From Melastoma dodecandrum (Eukaryota > Streptophyta > Magnoliopsida > Myrtales > Melastomataceae), in NCBI GenBank assembly GCA_029817715.1, contig JARUPY010000090.1, forward strand, positions 868,001 to 932,000: a DNA stretch of 64,000 bases, read 5' to 3'. The first letter of the stretch is position 1. Each line of letters starts with the position of its first letter. Below the pieces are notes generated by a model. It searched no databases. It saw only the letters and a list, made by a program, of their open reading frames with translations, and was not told the DNA's origin. The translations under genes and the position numbers were made by a program. Below, piece after piece: positions 1-8,358 of this stretch.

Positions 1-597
1 GGGGCCGACCACGTTGACGATGCGGTGCGGCAGCAACTCGGTTGCGCGTTCGCGCTCCAGCACCATCAGCGCCGCGACCTCGGCCACGTCGCGCGCATCG
101 ATCATGTTTACGCCCCGAGACCCAATTGGGAACGGGTACACGCCGTGCTCGAGGACCGCGTCCTTGAACCACGAGTCGTTCTGCATGAAGCAGTTCGGGC
201 GCAGGATCGTGGCGGGGATGTCGAGCTGCTCGATCATCAGCTCGGTTGTGTGCTTGGCTGTGAAGTGGGGCACGGTGGCGAAGGCGTCGCCTTGGAACAC
301 CGAAAGGTAGACCAGCCGCTCAATCCCGGCCTCACGTGCGAGATTGAGCGTGAGCAGAGACTGGGTCAGTTCCTCGGCCGTGACTGGGTTCAAAAGAAAC
401 AACGTGCTCACGCCGGAGAGGGCCGAGCGGGTCGCGTCTACGTCGAGCATGTCGCCTTTCACGGCCACGACCCCATCGGGCAAGCGCGCCTTGGCTGGAT
501 CGCGGGTGAGCGCACGGACTTCGACGTCTTCACGCGCTAGGCGGTCGATTAGTTGGGAGCCGACCGTGCCGGTCCCGCCGGTCACAAGGATGGTCAT
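1..597 (-). CDS. NmrA-like NAD(P)-binding oxidoreductase (3' end beyond window)
   Basis: Reading leftward from ATG at 597 gives 199 open codons that run off the left edge, so the C-terminus is missing. The protein opens with a Rossmann dinucleotide-binding signature, MTILVTGGTGTVGSQLIDRL, followed by RALTRDPAKA, the pattern of NmrA/YtfG-type atypical short-chain dehydrogenases, which bind NAD(P) and act as quinone or flavin-like reductases or as redox sensors. A later ILRPNCFMQN stretch and a MIDARDVAEVA motif also fit the family. It is divergent from the LysR regulator at 716, which probably controls it. The exact substrate cannot be read from sequence. Confidence 0.85.
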   Translation of the reverse strand, partial: MTILVTGGTGTVGSQLIDRLAREDVEVRALTRDPAKARLPDGVVAVKGDMLDVDATRSALSGVSTLFLLNPVTAEELTQSLLTLNLAREAGIERLVYLSVFQGDAFATVPHFTAKHTTELMIEQLDIPATILRPNCFMQNDSWFKDAVLEHGVYPFPIGSRGVNMIDARDVAEVAALMVLERERATELLPHRIVNVVGP

Positions 598-632
598 CGC
601 ACACTCCGTTATTGAGCTGCCGAGGCAGCCCG

Positions 633-650
633 TCTTCGTCGCGATGAAGA
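633..650. promoter_or_regulatory. Candidate LysR operator
   Basis: An 18-bp near-perfect palindrome, TCTTCGTCGCGATGAAGA (16 of 18 positions symmetric), sits in the 118-bp space between the divergent NmrA-like gene and the LysR gene. LysR-type regulators usually bind dyad sequences in exactly this position, so this is the best operator candidate; binding is inferred. Confidence 0.45.
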
Positions 651-715
651 TGGGTCTTGTCTGGCCGCTGCAGAGTCGCTCATCTGGAACGACTCGTCCC
701 ACCGGTGGAACGATC

Positions 716-1585
716 ATGGACCTGGAAGCCCTTTCCGACTTCGTGCTCGTCGCCACGCACGGTGGGGTCACGCGGGCTGCCCGCGCGAGCCGCCGGCCCA
801 AGGCGAGCCTGTCGCGCAAGGTCATGGAATTGGAAGCGAGTCTCGGCGTGCGGCTTTTCGAGCGTGGCGCGCGCTCAGTGCGACTGACCGAGGAAGGCGA
901 GGATCTGTTTGCGCGCGTTGCCGGGTCGCTTGGGGACATCGCCGAGGCCGAGCAGGTGCTACGCCAGGGTCGGTCGACGCCGCACGGCCGGTTGCGGTTG
1001 AATGTGCCGGCGGTGTTCGGCCAAGTGCTTCTCGGCCGGCTTGCTGCCGGTTTCGCCACGGCCTACCCCGAGGTGCGGCTCGACGTGACCATGGAAGACC
1101 GTGCGGTCGACCTCGTAACCGAGGGCTACGACGTCGTCGTTCGCCTGAACCCCAAGCCTGACTCGACACTGGTCGGTCGTTGCTTCGTCCGCGATCGCTT
1201 GGTGCTGGTGGCTGCACCGTCCTTGACCATGCCCGCCGGACGGGACGGCGACACGGTCCCCGTTGTGGTGCGAACCGGGATGGCCGGAAACGCGATGTGG
1301 CGCATACCCGAGCCCGACGGGCCGGAGGTGCCGATCCGGATCGTCCTTGAACTGCCGACCTTGCCCATCGTGCGTGACGCTGTCTTGACCGGCATTGGTG
1401 CCGCCCGGATACCTCGGGTGCTCGTAGCGGATGACCTCACCTCGGGTCGCCTAGTCACCTGGGGTGAAGCCTCAACCTACGCGACTGAACGCTGGGCGCT
1501 GCACCCCTCCAACCGGCTGCCGAGTGCCAAGGTGAAGGCCTTCCTCAAGTACCTCGAAGCAGCGTTCCCCGACGACTGGCTGTAA
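716..1585 (+). CDS. LysR-family transcriptional regulator
   Basis: A 289-residue protein with the classical LysR layout. Residues 1-60 hold the winged helix-turn-helix (MDLEALSDFVLVATHGG, then RRPKASLSRKVMELEASLGV and LFERGARSVRLTEEG), and the rest is a periplasmic-binding-like effector domain. The open frame extends upstream to 344, but ATG 716 gives the canonical N-terminus and leaves the intergenic dyad free. Divergent orientation with the NmrA-like reductase is the usual LysR/target arrangement, and the closest family style is the PgrR/DmlR type that regulates neighbouring reductases. The inducer is unknown. Confidence 0.9.
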   Translation: MDLEALSDFVLVATHGGVTRAARASRRPKASLSRKVMELEASLGVRLFERGARSVRLTEEGEDLFARVAGSLGDIAEAEQVLRQGRSTPHGRLRLNVPAVFGQVLLGRLAAGFATAYPEVRLDVTMEDRAVDLVTEGYDVVVRLNPKPDSTLVGRCFVRDRLVLVAAPSLTMPAGRDGDTVPVVVRTGMAGNAMWRIPEPDGPEVPIRIVLELPTLPIVRDAVLTGIGAARIPRVLVADDLTSGRLVTWGEASTYATERWALHPSNRLPSAKVKAFLKYLEAAFPDDWL

Positions 1586-2033
1586 GCGATTTGATGCCGA
1601 GCGAGCTACTCAGCCATCTGGGTGGATGTCTGCTTGTGGGTATCGTAGGGGGCGACCCGAACGGCAGAGTTGGGTCGTAAGAGCACTCGGAAGTTGAAGT
1701 CCGCTTCCCGCTATCTTCCGCTCCGGTTGGCAGCAGCTTATAAGCTGACGCGGCAAACCGCCCTTGCCGCGTACCACGAGCTCGCGGGCGCGTTCCGTCT
1801 CGGCGGCGTCGCGAGCGTAGAGGGTGGCGCTACCACAGGTGGGCGTTGGAGTGCCTCCTCGAGGCTGCGTCCAAGTTGCCGAGTTGCCACAAAGCCTTAA
1901 GATATGTTACGCGGCCGACACCGAAATCCCGCGGCATAGCGTGGACCGCTCAGCTGACGGTTAGCCGAGCGGTTTCCTCAGCTGAGGACTTCATTGGCCA
2001 CGAGGAGGGCGATCGGCGCTCCGAGTTCAGCCC
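1586..2033. other. Intergenic stretch, no convincing gene
   Basis: About 450 bp between the LysR gene and a small leftward ORF. A 76-codon frame with a TTG start at 1670 shows no recognisable domain and its C-terminal half has shadow-like composition. I see no clear terminator, RNA gene or repeat. It could be a decayed remnant at the edge of the polysaccharide locus. Confidence 0.4.
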
Positions 2034-2228
2034 TCACAAGTCGGCGTCCCCCTGAATATCAGACGAAACAACATGGAGACGCTCGGCGATATCACGTACT
2101 TCTGCGAGCAATCGGCTGACCTCCAGCCTGTCAGCAGTTTCAGTCCTTCGCTGGCACAAACGCTCAAGGGCTCGGGCGCCCGCAGCGAGCATGTAAGCAA
2201 ACTCGCTGATTGCTTCAGACACGTCCAT
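2034..2228 (-). CDS. Small hypothetical protein (64 aa)
   Basis: A 64-residue ORF with ATG at 2228 preceded by an AGGGA-type ribosome binding site at about 9 nt. The sequence is acidic to neutral and predicted mostly helical (SEAISEFAYMLAAGARALER; RLLAEVRDIAERLHVV), unlike the arginine/serine-rich shadows elsewhere in the window. No domain is recognised. It lies 250 bp downstream of the last gene of the leftward polysaccharide operon and may be separately transcribed. A competing 81-codon frame overlaps it; protein-like composition favours this one. Confidence 0.45.
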   Translation of the reverse strand: MDVSEAISEFAYMLAAGARALERLCQRRTETADRLEVSRLLAEVRDIAERLHVVSSDIQGDADL

Positions 2229-2480
2229 AAAGCCGTTCCCTGCGCGAGCAACAATGTTGACGTATCTGCCACGGGCTGCTCTACACGTTGTTCACTTCGA
2301 ATTTGCTATCAAGATTTGACAGAAATTGCGTCGAAGCGACTGTCTGATCCCAAGTCGTCAATCAAGACGATAATAATTAGCCCAAATCGCGCGCACAGTA
2401 TGTGTCACGTAATCGGTTAAATTTATAGCCGCAGACACTCTAGAAGCTTAGATACTATGAGGTTCGGCTTTCGTAGTGGG

Positions 2481-3425
2481 TCACATTTCGGTGCTTCGGC
2501 TGTGTTTTTCTAATTCGCAGAGCAACTCGCGTTGAAGATGGGCGGCAATTGCGCGCAGTGCGCGCGGCGATTCGAAAAAGGCGCTATGGCGAGTTCCAAC
2601 TCGAACGATTTGGCAGTCTGATGCAAGGCTCATCCAAGCTTCTCCAAAATTATGCGGTCTGAATATCGGCTGCGCCAGCGCCTCGTAGAGGAGAACGCGA
2701 CCGTTAAAGGGGCGCGGTGCATAGGAGATGATCGCTCTGTATAGTGCCGCCATAAATTTCTGCTGGGTAGCTGACCAACCATTTCGTTCAAGGACCTTGT
2801 CCACGCCTTTTCGCTCGACTATTCGCTCATAGTAACCGCCTTGACGTACAATCTGGTGGAATGCCGCACGCGACTTGTGTTGACGCAAGGCAAAATCACT
2901 CATTTTAACGCCCTTGAGACGCCAAAAAATTCGTTTGGTGAAGCCTAGAAGAGCGCTAGCGAAGAATATTCGACCAGCGGACATGCCCACGTGCGGCGCC
3001 CCGTCGAAAGCGACGATGAGCGGCACGCTTCGCCCACGCACTAGCAGTTGCTGCGCGACCTCGAGCGCGATCACAGCACCTGCAGAATACCCAGCAAGTA
3101 TAAAACGACCGGTAGGTTGGAATTTTGTGAGTGTCTCTACATATCGAGCGGCAAGGGTCTCAATATTCATTACAATATCTGGGACCATCTCGGAGCCAGG
3201 AACTTGTAAGCCGAAGACGCGGCATGTGTTGCCGAGCGCTCGTGCTAGGAGATCATAGCCGTGAAGATCGCCGCCGATCGAGTGTATGCAATAGATACTC
3301 GGTTCGGCCACTGCGGCATTTAACGCGACGATGATCTCTTGCTTGGACGTGACAAGTCGCCAGATAGATGACGCGCTAGCCTTAGTGGCGGCGGAAGTAG
3401 AACTGGCTTGCAGGTTCGAATCCAT
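2481..3425 (-). CDS. Alpha/beta-hydrolase, type II thioesterase-like
   Basis: A 314-residue protein with the thioesterase domain fold seen at the end of NRPS/PKS lines and in stand-alone type II thioesterases. The nucleophile elbow GYSAG places Ser114, followed by strand VAFDGAPH (Asp141) and the C-terminal RHSAFFESP (His280), a complete catalytic triad; the oxyanion region is IHSIGG. It hydrolyses or transfers acyl groups from carrier-protein or CoA thioesters in the cytoplasm. It is the last gene of the leftward polysaccharide operon, 45 bp after the preceding gene, so a role in acyl decoration of the polymer or its carrier is plausible but inferred. A GTG one codon upstream is an alternative start. 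Confidence 0.8.
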   Translation of the reverse strand: MDSNLQASSTSAATKASASSIWRLVTSKQEIIVALNAAVAEPSIYCIHSIGGDLHGYDLLARALGNTCRVFGLQVPGSEMVPDIVMNIETLAARYVETLTKFQPTGRFILAGYSAGAVIALEVAQQLLVRGRSVPLIVAFDGAPHVGMSAGRIFFASALLGFTKRIFWRLKGVKMSDFALRQHKSRAAFHQIVRQGGYYERIVERKGVDKVLERNGWSATQQKFMAALYRAIISYAPRPFNGRVLLYEALAQPIFRPHNFGEAWMSLASDCQIVRVGTRHSAFFESPRALRAIAAHLQRELLCELEKHSRSTEM

Positions 3426-3473
3426 CACGGGCCATCTCGTTCTATAGGTCGGATCTCATTTTCTAACTTGAAC

Positions 3474-3797
3474 CTATGGAGAGCTTCTAGAATATTTTCT
3501 GCGAGAAGCTTTCAAATGCAACGAATGTTCGGTCGAGAAGCTAGCGCCTGTAAGCCCCTCTTGTAAGACTTCTACTACAAAGGCTGCCTTAAAAGCGGGC
3601 ATAAAGTCAACTACGCGCATCGAGGTTAACACCTGAAGAGCCACATCTTCAACGAAGATTGCTTGAAAGGCATGGCGCGCCACAGCATACGCACTAACAT
3701 CTCGAACGGTGGCAGCCGGTCCACGGACCTTCGCCGGATCGCCCTCTGTCTGCGGCGACGTCGTAGACTCAGTCCCGATCGAGCTTAATGCTTCCAT
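3474..3797 (-). CDS. Hypothetical protein in polysaccharide operon (107 aa)
   Basis: A 107-residue protein starting at ATG 3797 with an AGGAG site about 10 nt upstream, only 3 bp after the stop of the DUF535 gene, so it is almost certainly cotranscribed. The N-terminal 30 residues are low-complexity and polar, followed by a more structured hydrophobic-helical segment (VARHAFQAIFVEDVALQVLT, then FMPAFKAAFVVEVLQEG). It has no Asp-Ser-Leu carrier-protein motif, no transmembrane segment and no family I recognise. Position between DUF535 and a thioesterase suggests a helper of one of them. Confidence 0.6.
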   Translation of the reverse strand: MEALSSIGTESTTSPQTEGDPAKVRGPAATVRDVSAYAVARHAFQAIFVEDVALQVLTSMRVVDFMPAFKAAFVVEVLQEGLTGASFSTEHSLHLKASRRKYSRSSP

Positions 3798-3800
3798 GGT

Positions 3801-4850
3801 TCAAGCTCCTACGCCCTCGCTTTGTACTTGCGGCGGTCGGAGAACCGTTTGCGGCTTCAATTCGGTGGCTGACCTCTCACGTTTCGGAAGTGCCCCCGAT
3901 CGGGTCACGAAGCACGCCTGCAGACCGACAGCTAGATCGGTGTGGAGACGCTGTTTTAGCTCGCGCTTGCGCCGTGCACGTCTACGGTGCTCGCTAGAGG
4001 ATTGAGACATGCGAGCGGAGGCCGATCCGCTCGGTGGCAGAGCGAAGAAGCCGCGCTCCGTGCGGACAGCATCCTTGCGCGTCCACATGGCGTCGTAGTC
4101 AACGTCTGTCTGTTGGCCCTGATGCCAACCTCGGGAGACGTGCAGCACCGAGCCAAGACCGAAGATATTCTCAATGTCGAGGTAATCCGCGACGACACGC
4201 ACAGCGATCAAAAGGAGATCTTGCGGCGCAATCTCTCCAACCGTCTTCGCAGCACAGCGGATAGCCGAGCGGCAACCGATCACGCCCTGCAATCCACCAA
4301 CGACTACAACATTCTCGTCAGACACGCCGACGAGGGAGCCCGGCGCAACCGCCCAAGTCAGGGTGAAAATCGTGGACCCTTGAACAGTGAAAAAGAACGC
4401 CGCCTCGCCTTCCATCGGCGTAGACGTTGGAGGTCCAAGCCAAATTGCTATGTCGAGGTCGGTACCGTTAAAGGCCCAGACACGCCAACGCTTCGCCAGA
4501 TCTACGAGTGCGCATGTCGCGAAGATCTCATAAGTGCGCTGCAGGACACATAGCCGCTCGGCCGTGCTGAAAGTAGGGGAAAGGTAACAGCCAAGATGCT
4601 TTGCGGCGACGGGCCAGGATCTTCGGAGATCAAATGCGCCCGTTAGCACGCCGCGTGTGCGCGCAACGTTGAGAGTTCGCCAATACACAAGCTCGATAGG
4701 TAGTGTTGCCACAGCGGTTACAATCTGCGAAAGACGACGACCTAAGCGTTTATGGATCGATGCCCGACGCACCACTGGGAAGACGACTTTGGATGAAGGC
4801 AAGTCAACTTCATCGTTCGTGACAAAGGGGCAGCTTGCGATCGTGTTCAT
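3801..4850 (-). CDS. DUF535 (VirK/YbjX) family protein
   Basis: A 349-residue protein matching the DUF535 pattern in order: an N-terminal helical part, an IAIWLGPPTSTPMEGE segment, an FTLTWAV strand, VVGGLQGVIGC, APQDLLLIAVRVVADYL, and the signature DYDAMWTRKDAVRTERGFFAL followed by an arginine-rich tail (EHRRRARRKRELKQRLHTDL). Family members VirK and YbjX affect outer-membrane properties, virulence or peptide resistance in enterics; the biochemical activity is unknown. The residue run ends in an extra 50-residue tail. Its presence inside an exopolysaccharide operon, 28 bp after the ligase gene, suggests an envelope role. Confidence 0.8.
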   Translation of the reverse strand: MNTIASCPFVTNDEVDLPSSKVVFPVVRRASIHKRLGRRLSQIVTAVATLPIELVYWRTLNVARTRGVLTGAFDLRRSWPVAAKHLGCYLSPTFSTAERLCVLQRTYEIFATCALVDLAKRWRVWAFNGTDLDIAIWLGPPTSTPMEGEAAFFFTVQGSTIFTLTWAVAPGSLVGVSDENVVVVGGLQGVIGCRSAIRCAAKTVGEIAPQDLLLIAVRVVADYLDIENIFGLGSVLHVSRGWHQGQQTDVDYDAMWTRKDAVRTERGFFALPPSGSASARMSQSSSEHRRRARRKRELKQRLHTDLAVGLQACFVTRSGALPKRERSATELKPQTVLRPPQVQSEGVGA

Positions 4851-4878
4851 TCTTTGCTTTCCGTTGTCACGCTGAAAA

Positions 4879-6264
4879 TCACGAGGCCGTCTTCAGTCGC
4901 TTGGGCGTGGGACTTGGCTGGGGAGGTGCAACACCAGCAATGAGCAGTGTCGTGACAAAGCAGATCGAGACGGAAGATGGCAGCCCCCCTATTATCGGCT
5001 CTGTGATCCCGTAGAGCAGGAAGAAACTCAGGAGGGCCAAGGCCTTGGCATCCCGCCCACGCCAAGCGCGCAGCGCCGTGGTCATCAGGCAGGCGACAAG
5101 CGCACCTAAACCTACAAGCCCACCGGCAAACAAAGCATTGAGATACAGGCTGTGCGCGTGGGCCGCTGCACCAAATAGCGACGGATGATGCGGCAGGATG
5201 AATTTGACGGATGCGTAGCCGTAGCCGAAAAAAGGCCGCTGAGACCATAGGTCGAGCACAACCGACCAGATTTGTACGCGCCCACTCCCGCTGGTCACCT
5301 CTGTGAGTGTTCCAGATCTCGACAGGAGGACAGCAAGATCTGCTCCGCACAGGAAAATGGTCAACGCCAGCGCTGTCAGGCTGCACAAAACGATCGTAAA
5401 GAGGTTACTAGTGCGACTTCGCATCAAACAAAAAGCGCTCAGCACCAAGACAGCAGCGCCAATGGCCATGCGGTTGTTGCTCGCCAGGAGGACAATACCG
5501 AAAACGAGGATCAACATCGATCGAAGCCAACGCCTTTCGCCTCGCGTCCAATATACCGTAAGCATAAGGAGGCAAAAAGCTGCCGACGCGCCTGCCGCAT
5601 TCGGAGTACCGAACACACCTTGTAATCGGTTCGTGACAATATAAGCATCGCCGTTCCAATCCGTCATCCGGGCCAGCTTTGGATCTGCCACAAAGGCGAT
5701 CAGTGAAAGAATGGACAAAGCGGCGCAAGCCGTTAGCAGAATGTTACGAAGATTCTCCGCTCCCATCCGTAAAATAATAGTACTCAAGAAAATAACGACT
5801 ACGAAGTTGGCGAAGGTTTCTACGGTCGCCTCCAGCGGATCGACAGCGATCGCGCAGCCGATGCCTGCAAGTAGCAGTATCGCGCCGCCCGACAAAAGGA
5901 CCTCACTCGTGATGGCCGGCCAGGGGCGGTTCCACCACGCTGATACGATCATTGTGCCCATGAGAGAAAGACACGCCAGCTTGGCAATAATTTGCGCGTC
6001 CATCGACTTATCGTCTATGTCGCGAATACGGAAGACCGCGCACTGAACGACCACCAAGGCTATGCACGTGAGGCTAGCATAGGGTTCCCGCCAACCGAGC
6101 GCATTGGTGGCCGCAAAGATGACGAAGGGGACGCATATGCTCACAATAAGTATACCGAGCGGGATATCTTCGCTGCTCGCGACGCAACATAGAATAAGGG
6201 TGCCCCAACATACGATACAGAAGGCGGGCAGCCCTTCATTTGACAACAGCGCGGAAGTTCTCAT
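4879..6264 (-). CDS. O-antigen ligase/polymerase (Wzy/WaaL-like) membrane protein
   Basis: A 461-residue integral membrane protein with about a dozen hydrophobic segments and the Wzy_C/O-antigen ligase domain. The conserved periplasmic loop contains LQGVFGTPNAAGA and later SGSGRVQIWSVVLDLW, RPFFGYGY and AAHAHSLYLNALFAGG, the usual arginine and histidine positions that handle the undecaprenyl-linked glycan. It would polymerise or ligate repeat units at the periplasmic face. ATG 6264 overlaps the stop of the WecG-type gene in an ATGA arrangement, so I chose it over a start 45 bp upstream. Polymerase versus ligase cannot be settled by sequence. Confidence 0.85.
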   Translation of the reverse strand: MRTSALLSNEGLPAFCIVCWGTLILCCVASSEDIPLGILIVSICVPFVIFAATNALGWREPYASLTCIALVVVQCAVFRIRDIDDKSMDAQIIAKLACLSLMGTMIVSAWWNRPWPAITSEVLLSGGAILLLAGIGCAIAVDPLEATVETFANFVVVIFLSTIILRMGAENLRNILLTACAALSILSLIAFVADPKLARMTDWNGDAYIVTNRLQGVFGTPNAAGASAAFCLLMLTVYWTRGERRWLRSMLILVFGIVLLASNNRMAIGAAVLVLSAFCLMRSRTSNLFTIVLCSLTALALTIFLCGADLAVLLSRSGTLTEVTSGSGRVQIWSVVLDLWSQRPFFGYGYASVKFILPHHPSLFGAAAHAHSLYLNALFAGGLVGLGALVACLMTTALRAWRGRDAKALALLSFFLLYGITEPIIGGLPSSVSICFVTTLLIAGVAPPQPSPTPKRLKTAS

Positions 6265-7037
6265 AGCACCGGCCTGGGTTGCTGGCTGGCAGCAGCACGA
6301 ACTAGGCATGCGGCGGCTACTCGGCTGAGAAACATCACGTTACCAAGGGTGTAACGCCCCGCGAGACGTTGTGGCTCCCAATATAGCCGGAATAGCCACT
6401 CACAGCGCATGTTGCGCACCCAAAGCGGGGCGCGAGGCACGCGCTCCGTCAACAAGTCGAACCACGCCCCAACCGCGATCGCGCACTGGCAAACCGAGGG
6501 CACATGTTGGGCAATCCAAAGCTCCTGCCTCGGATTTCCGGTTGCAACCAGGACTAGGTCGGCACGTGACCTTAGGATCGTCGCTGCGACGGCATCGTAG
6601 TCACAGTAACCGTCCGTGAAGCCGACTATCGTGTGATGCGGCCATCGCGCCTGCATACACGCCGCCGCCTTCGCCGCGACCCCGCAGCGGCCTCCGAACA
6701 GAAAGATCCGCCAACTGTGCTGCGGCTGTTCCAATAGGGCTGGCATGAAGTCGGTGCCATTGAGATTGTCAATGAACTTGCGGCCATGAAGCACACGCCT
6801 TGCGATATCGACACCGACGCCGTCGTTCAGCAATGTGAATTCGCTTACCGCTCCAGAGAGATCCGGATCCCGGCTGCATAAATTAGAAAGATGGGCGTTG
6901 ACGAAGGCGATCTGCGTGCGGATCTGCGCAGTAATTCGCTCTGCGAGACATGCCGCGACCTCCGATTGAAGGCCAGACGTAATGGACAGACCCATCAGGT
7001 CACAAGTCTCAAGAAGCGGTACATCAACTTTTGTCAT
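6261..7037 (-). CDS. WecG/TagA/CpsF-family glycosyltransferase
   Basis: A 258-residue GT26 enzyme. Landmarks are FVNAHLSN near residue 45, the NDGVGVDIARRVLHG and NLNGTDFMPAL motifs, RIFLFGG and the strand-loop DLVLVATGNPRQELWIA, then AIAVGAWFDLLTERVPRAP, all standard for WecG, TagA, CpsF and GumM. Such enzymes add a sugar (ManNAcA, ManNAc or GlcA) to a lipid-linked acceptor at the inner membrane. Stop and start overlap by four bases with both neighbours, showing tight translational coupling. The donor sugar is not predictable here. Confidence 0.88.
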   Translation of the reverse strand: MTKVDVPLLETCDLMGLSITSGLQSEVAACLAERITAQIRTQIAFVNAHLSNLCSRDPDLSGAVSEFTLLNDGVGVDIARRVLHGRKFIDNLNGTDFMPALLEQPQHSWRIFLFGGRCGVAAKAAACMQARWPHHTIVGFTDGYCDYDAVAATILRSRADLVLVATGNPRQELWIAQHVPSVCQCAIAVGAWFDLLTERVPRAPLWVRNMRCEWLFRLYWEPQRLAGRYTLGNVMFLSRVAAACLVRAAASQQPRPVL

Positions 7038-8092
7038 GCGAGCCTCTTCTGCAGCCGTAAGCCAATATCGGTGCGCTCAAGGTAGAGTATGAACAGCGAG
7101 GCCAACGAAAGCCCAATCAGTAATGCTATACTAAGAACAAGCAGCGCATGAGGCGAAGTCTTCTCAAGTGGGGGCGTTGCGGAGCTGGCAACGGTGACAT
7201 CCGGAACCGACAAAAATTGCTGCTGCCAGGTCGCTGCCGACTGCTCCAAAAACTTATCATGTAAGACACGATAGGTCTGCGCTAGACTTTGCAGATCCTT
7301 TAGTTTTACTTGCGCTGCGGCAGAACTCTCACCCTCGAGAGATCCTGAAAATTTTAATGCTTCGACTGCGTTTTCGGCTGCGCGCACACGGCCCTGAAGT
7401 TCATCGCTTCTAGCTTGCAAAAGCTCGCTGTGTTGGCGCGATAGATCCTCTCGGCGTCTTTGCTGATCCAAGACATAGCTACGAACGACCGAATTCGCGA
7501 CGAGCGCCGCCTGGACCGGGTCCGACATCGTAGCCGAAACTTCGATAAGGAACGTCGTGCCTAGTCGATGGATGTAAACTCTTTTACTCAAGGCGAGCGA
7601 TGCCGCGATCAATGCTCGGTCGTGGGCGTCGATCGAAGGACTCGGTGGGAGCCAAGCTCGGAGACTTCGGAGGACCGAGCCTAGGAAACGGCTAGCGATA
7701 TCGGGCTGTAACGCCGGATCGTCGATCAGCTTTTGGTCTTCGACAACCAACTTCATCGTACGCGGCGACCGCAGGATCTCCGCTTGGCTTTCTATGTTTG
7801 CGGACAGACTTGTTGGGTCATAAAGAAGTGGCGCCACCTGCAGCGGTGCATTGCTCCGCTCGTCTACGAGCACAAGAGCGGTGCTTGTGTATTGCGCGGG
7901 CGCTAGTCTCAGGTACACAAGAGCCGCTAACAGCGATGTGATCACAGTCAGTGCGACAAGCGTCCGCCATCGCAGGAGACTTTCTGTGTAAGCAAAAAAG
8001 GTCTGCTCAGGCGTCCAGCTACGATCGACCGAGGTAGACCGAGTACGCGGCTTCGCCGGCAGCTTGTTGATTGTGCCTAATGCTCTGTTCAA
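7034..8092 (-). CDS. Wzz/GumC-type chain-length determinant
   Basis: A 352-residue polysaccharide co-polymerase. Transmembrane helix 1 lies near residues 42-64 (TLVALTVITSLLAALVYL), a long periplasmic part includes coiled coil (ARSDELQGRVRAAENAVEAL) and transmembrane helix 2 is near 320-342. The PxxPxxP-like proline segment (ATPPLEKTSPHA) precedes helix 2. There is no cytoplasmic tyrosine kinase domain, so this is a Wzz/PCP-1-like or split PCP-2a protein, and no separate Wzc kinase is visible in the window. It is first in the leftward operon; the start is TTG 8092 behind an AAGGTG site. Confidence 0.85.
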   Translation of the reverse strand: MNRALGTINKLPAKPRTRSTSVDRSWTPEQTFFAYTESLLRWRTLVALTVITSLLAALVYLRLAPAQYTSTALVLVDERSNAPLQVAPLLYDPTSLSANIESQAEILRSPRTMKLVVEDQKLIDDPALQPDIASRFLGSVLRSLRAWLPPSPSIDAHDRALIAASLALSKRVYIHRLGTTFLIEVSATMSDPVQAALVANSVVRSYVLDQQRRREDLSRQHSELLQARSDELQGRVRAAENAVEALKFSGSLEGESSAAAQVKLKDLQSLAQTYRVLHDKFLEQSAATWQQQFLSVPDVTVASSATPPLEKTSPHALLVLSIALLIGLSLASLFILYLERTDIGLRLQKRLA

Positions 8093-8186
8093 GCTACACC
8101 TTTACCGCTGCTTGCACTTTTGGGAGGCTAGGGGGCACGACTTGCCTAGCCAATTACTTTCACGCCAATGAAATTACCTTCTCTTC

Positions 8187-8215
8187 AATTCGAATTTTGA
8201 TTTGAATTAAATCAA
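8187..8215. promoter_or_regulatory. AT-rich dyads between divergent polysaccharide operons
   Basis: The 266-bp divergent promoter region contains a 10-bp palindrome AATTCGAATT (8187-8196) touching a 19-bp dyad TTGATTTGAATTAAATCAA (8197-8215; 7-bp perfect arms, 5-bp spacer). The surrounding DNA is much more AT-rich than the genes on either side. This is the obvious place for an operator that coordinates both operons; the binding protein is unknown. Confidence 0.45.
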
Positions 8216-8358
8216 TTTAGTGCTTGCGCACTTGACTTTGACTGAGGCGACGGAGACTTTCGTCTTACGCGCTTGACCTCGGACAGCTTGTCCCGAAAAT
8301 CCAAGCAGCTCATTAACACTGACGCTTGCGCGCCAGGTCAGCCGGGGAGAATGAAGCG

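Noticed and set aside
344..715. N-terminal extension of the LysR gene
   Set aside because: The extra 124 residues are antisense to the NmrA-like gene and precede the canonical LysR start.
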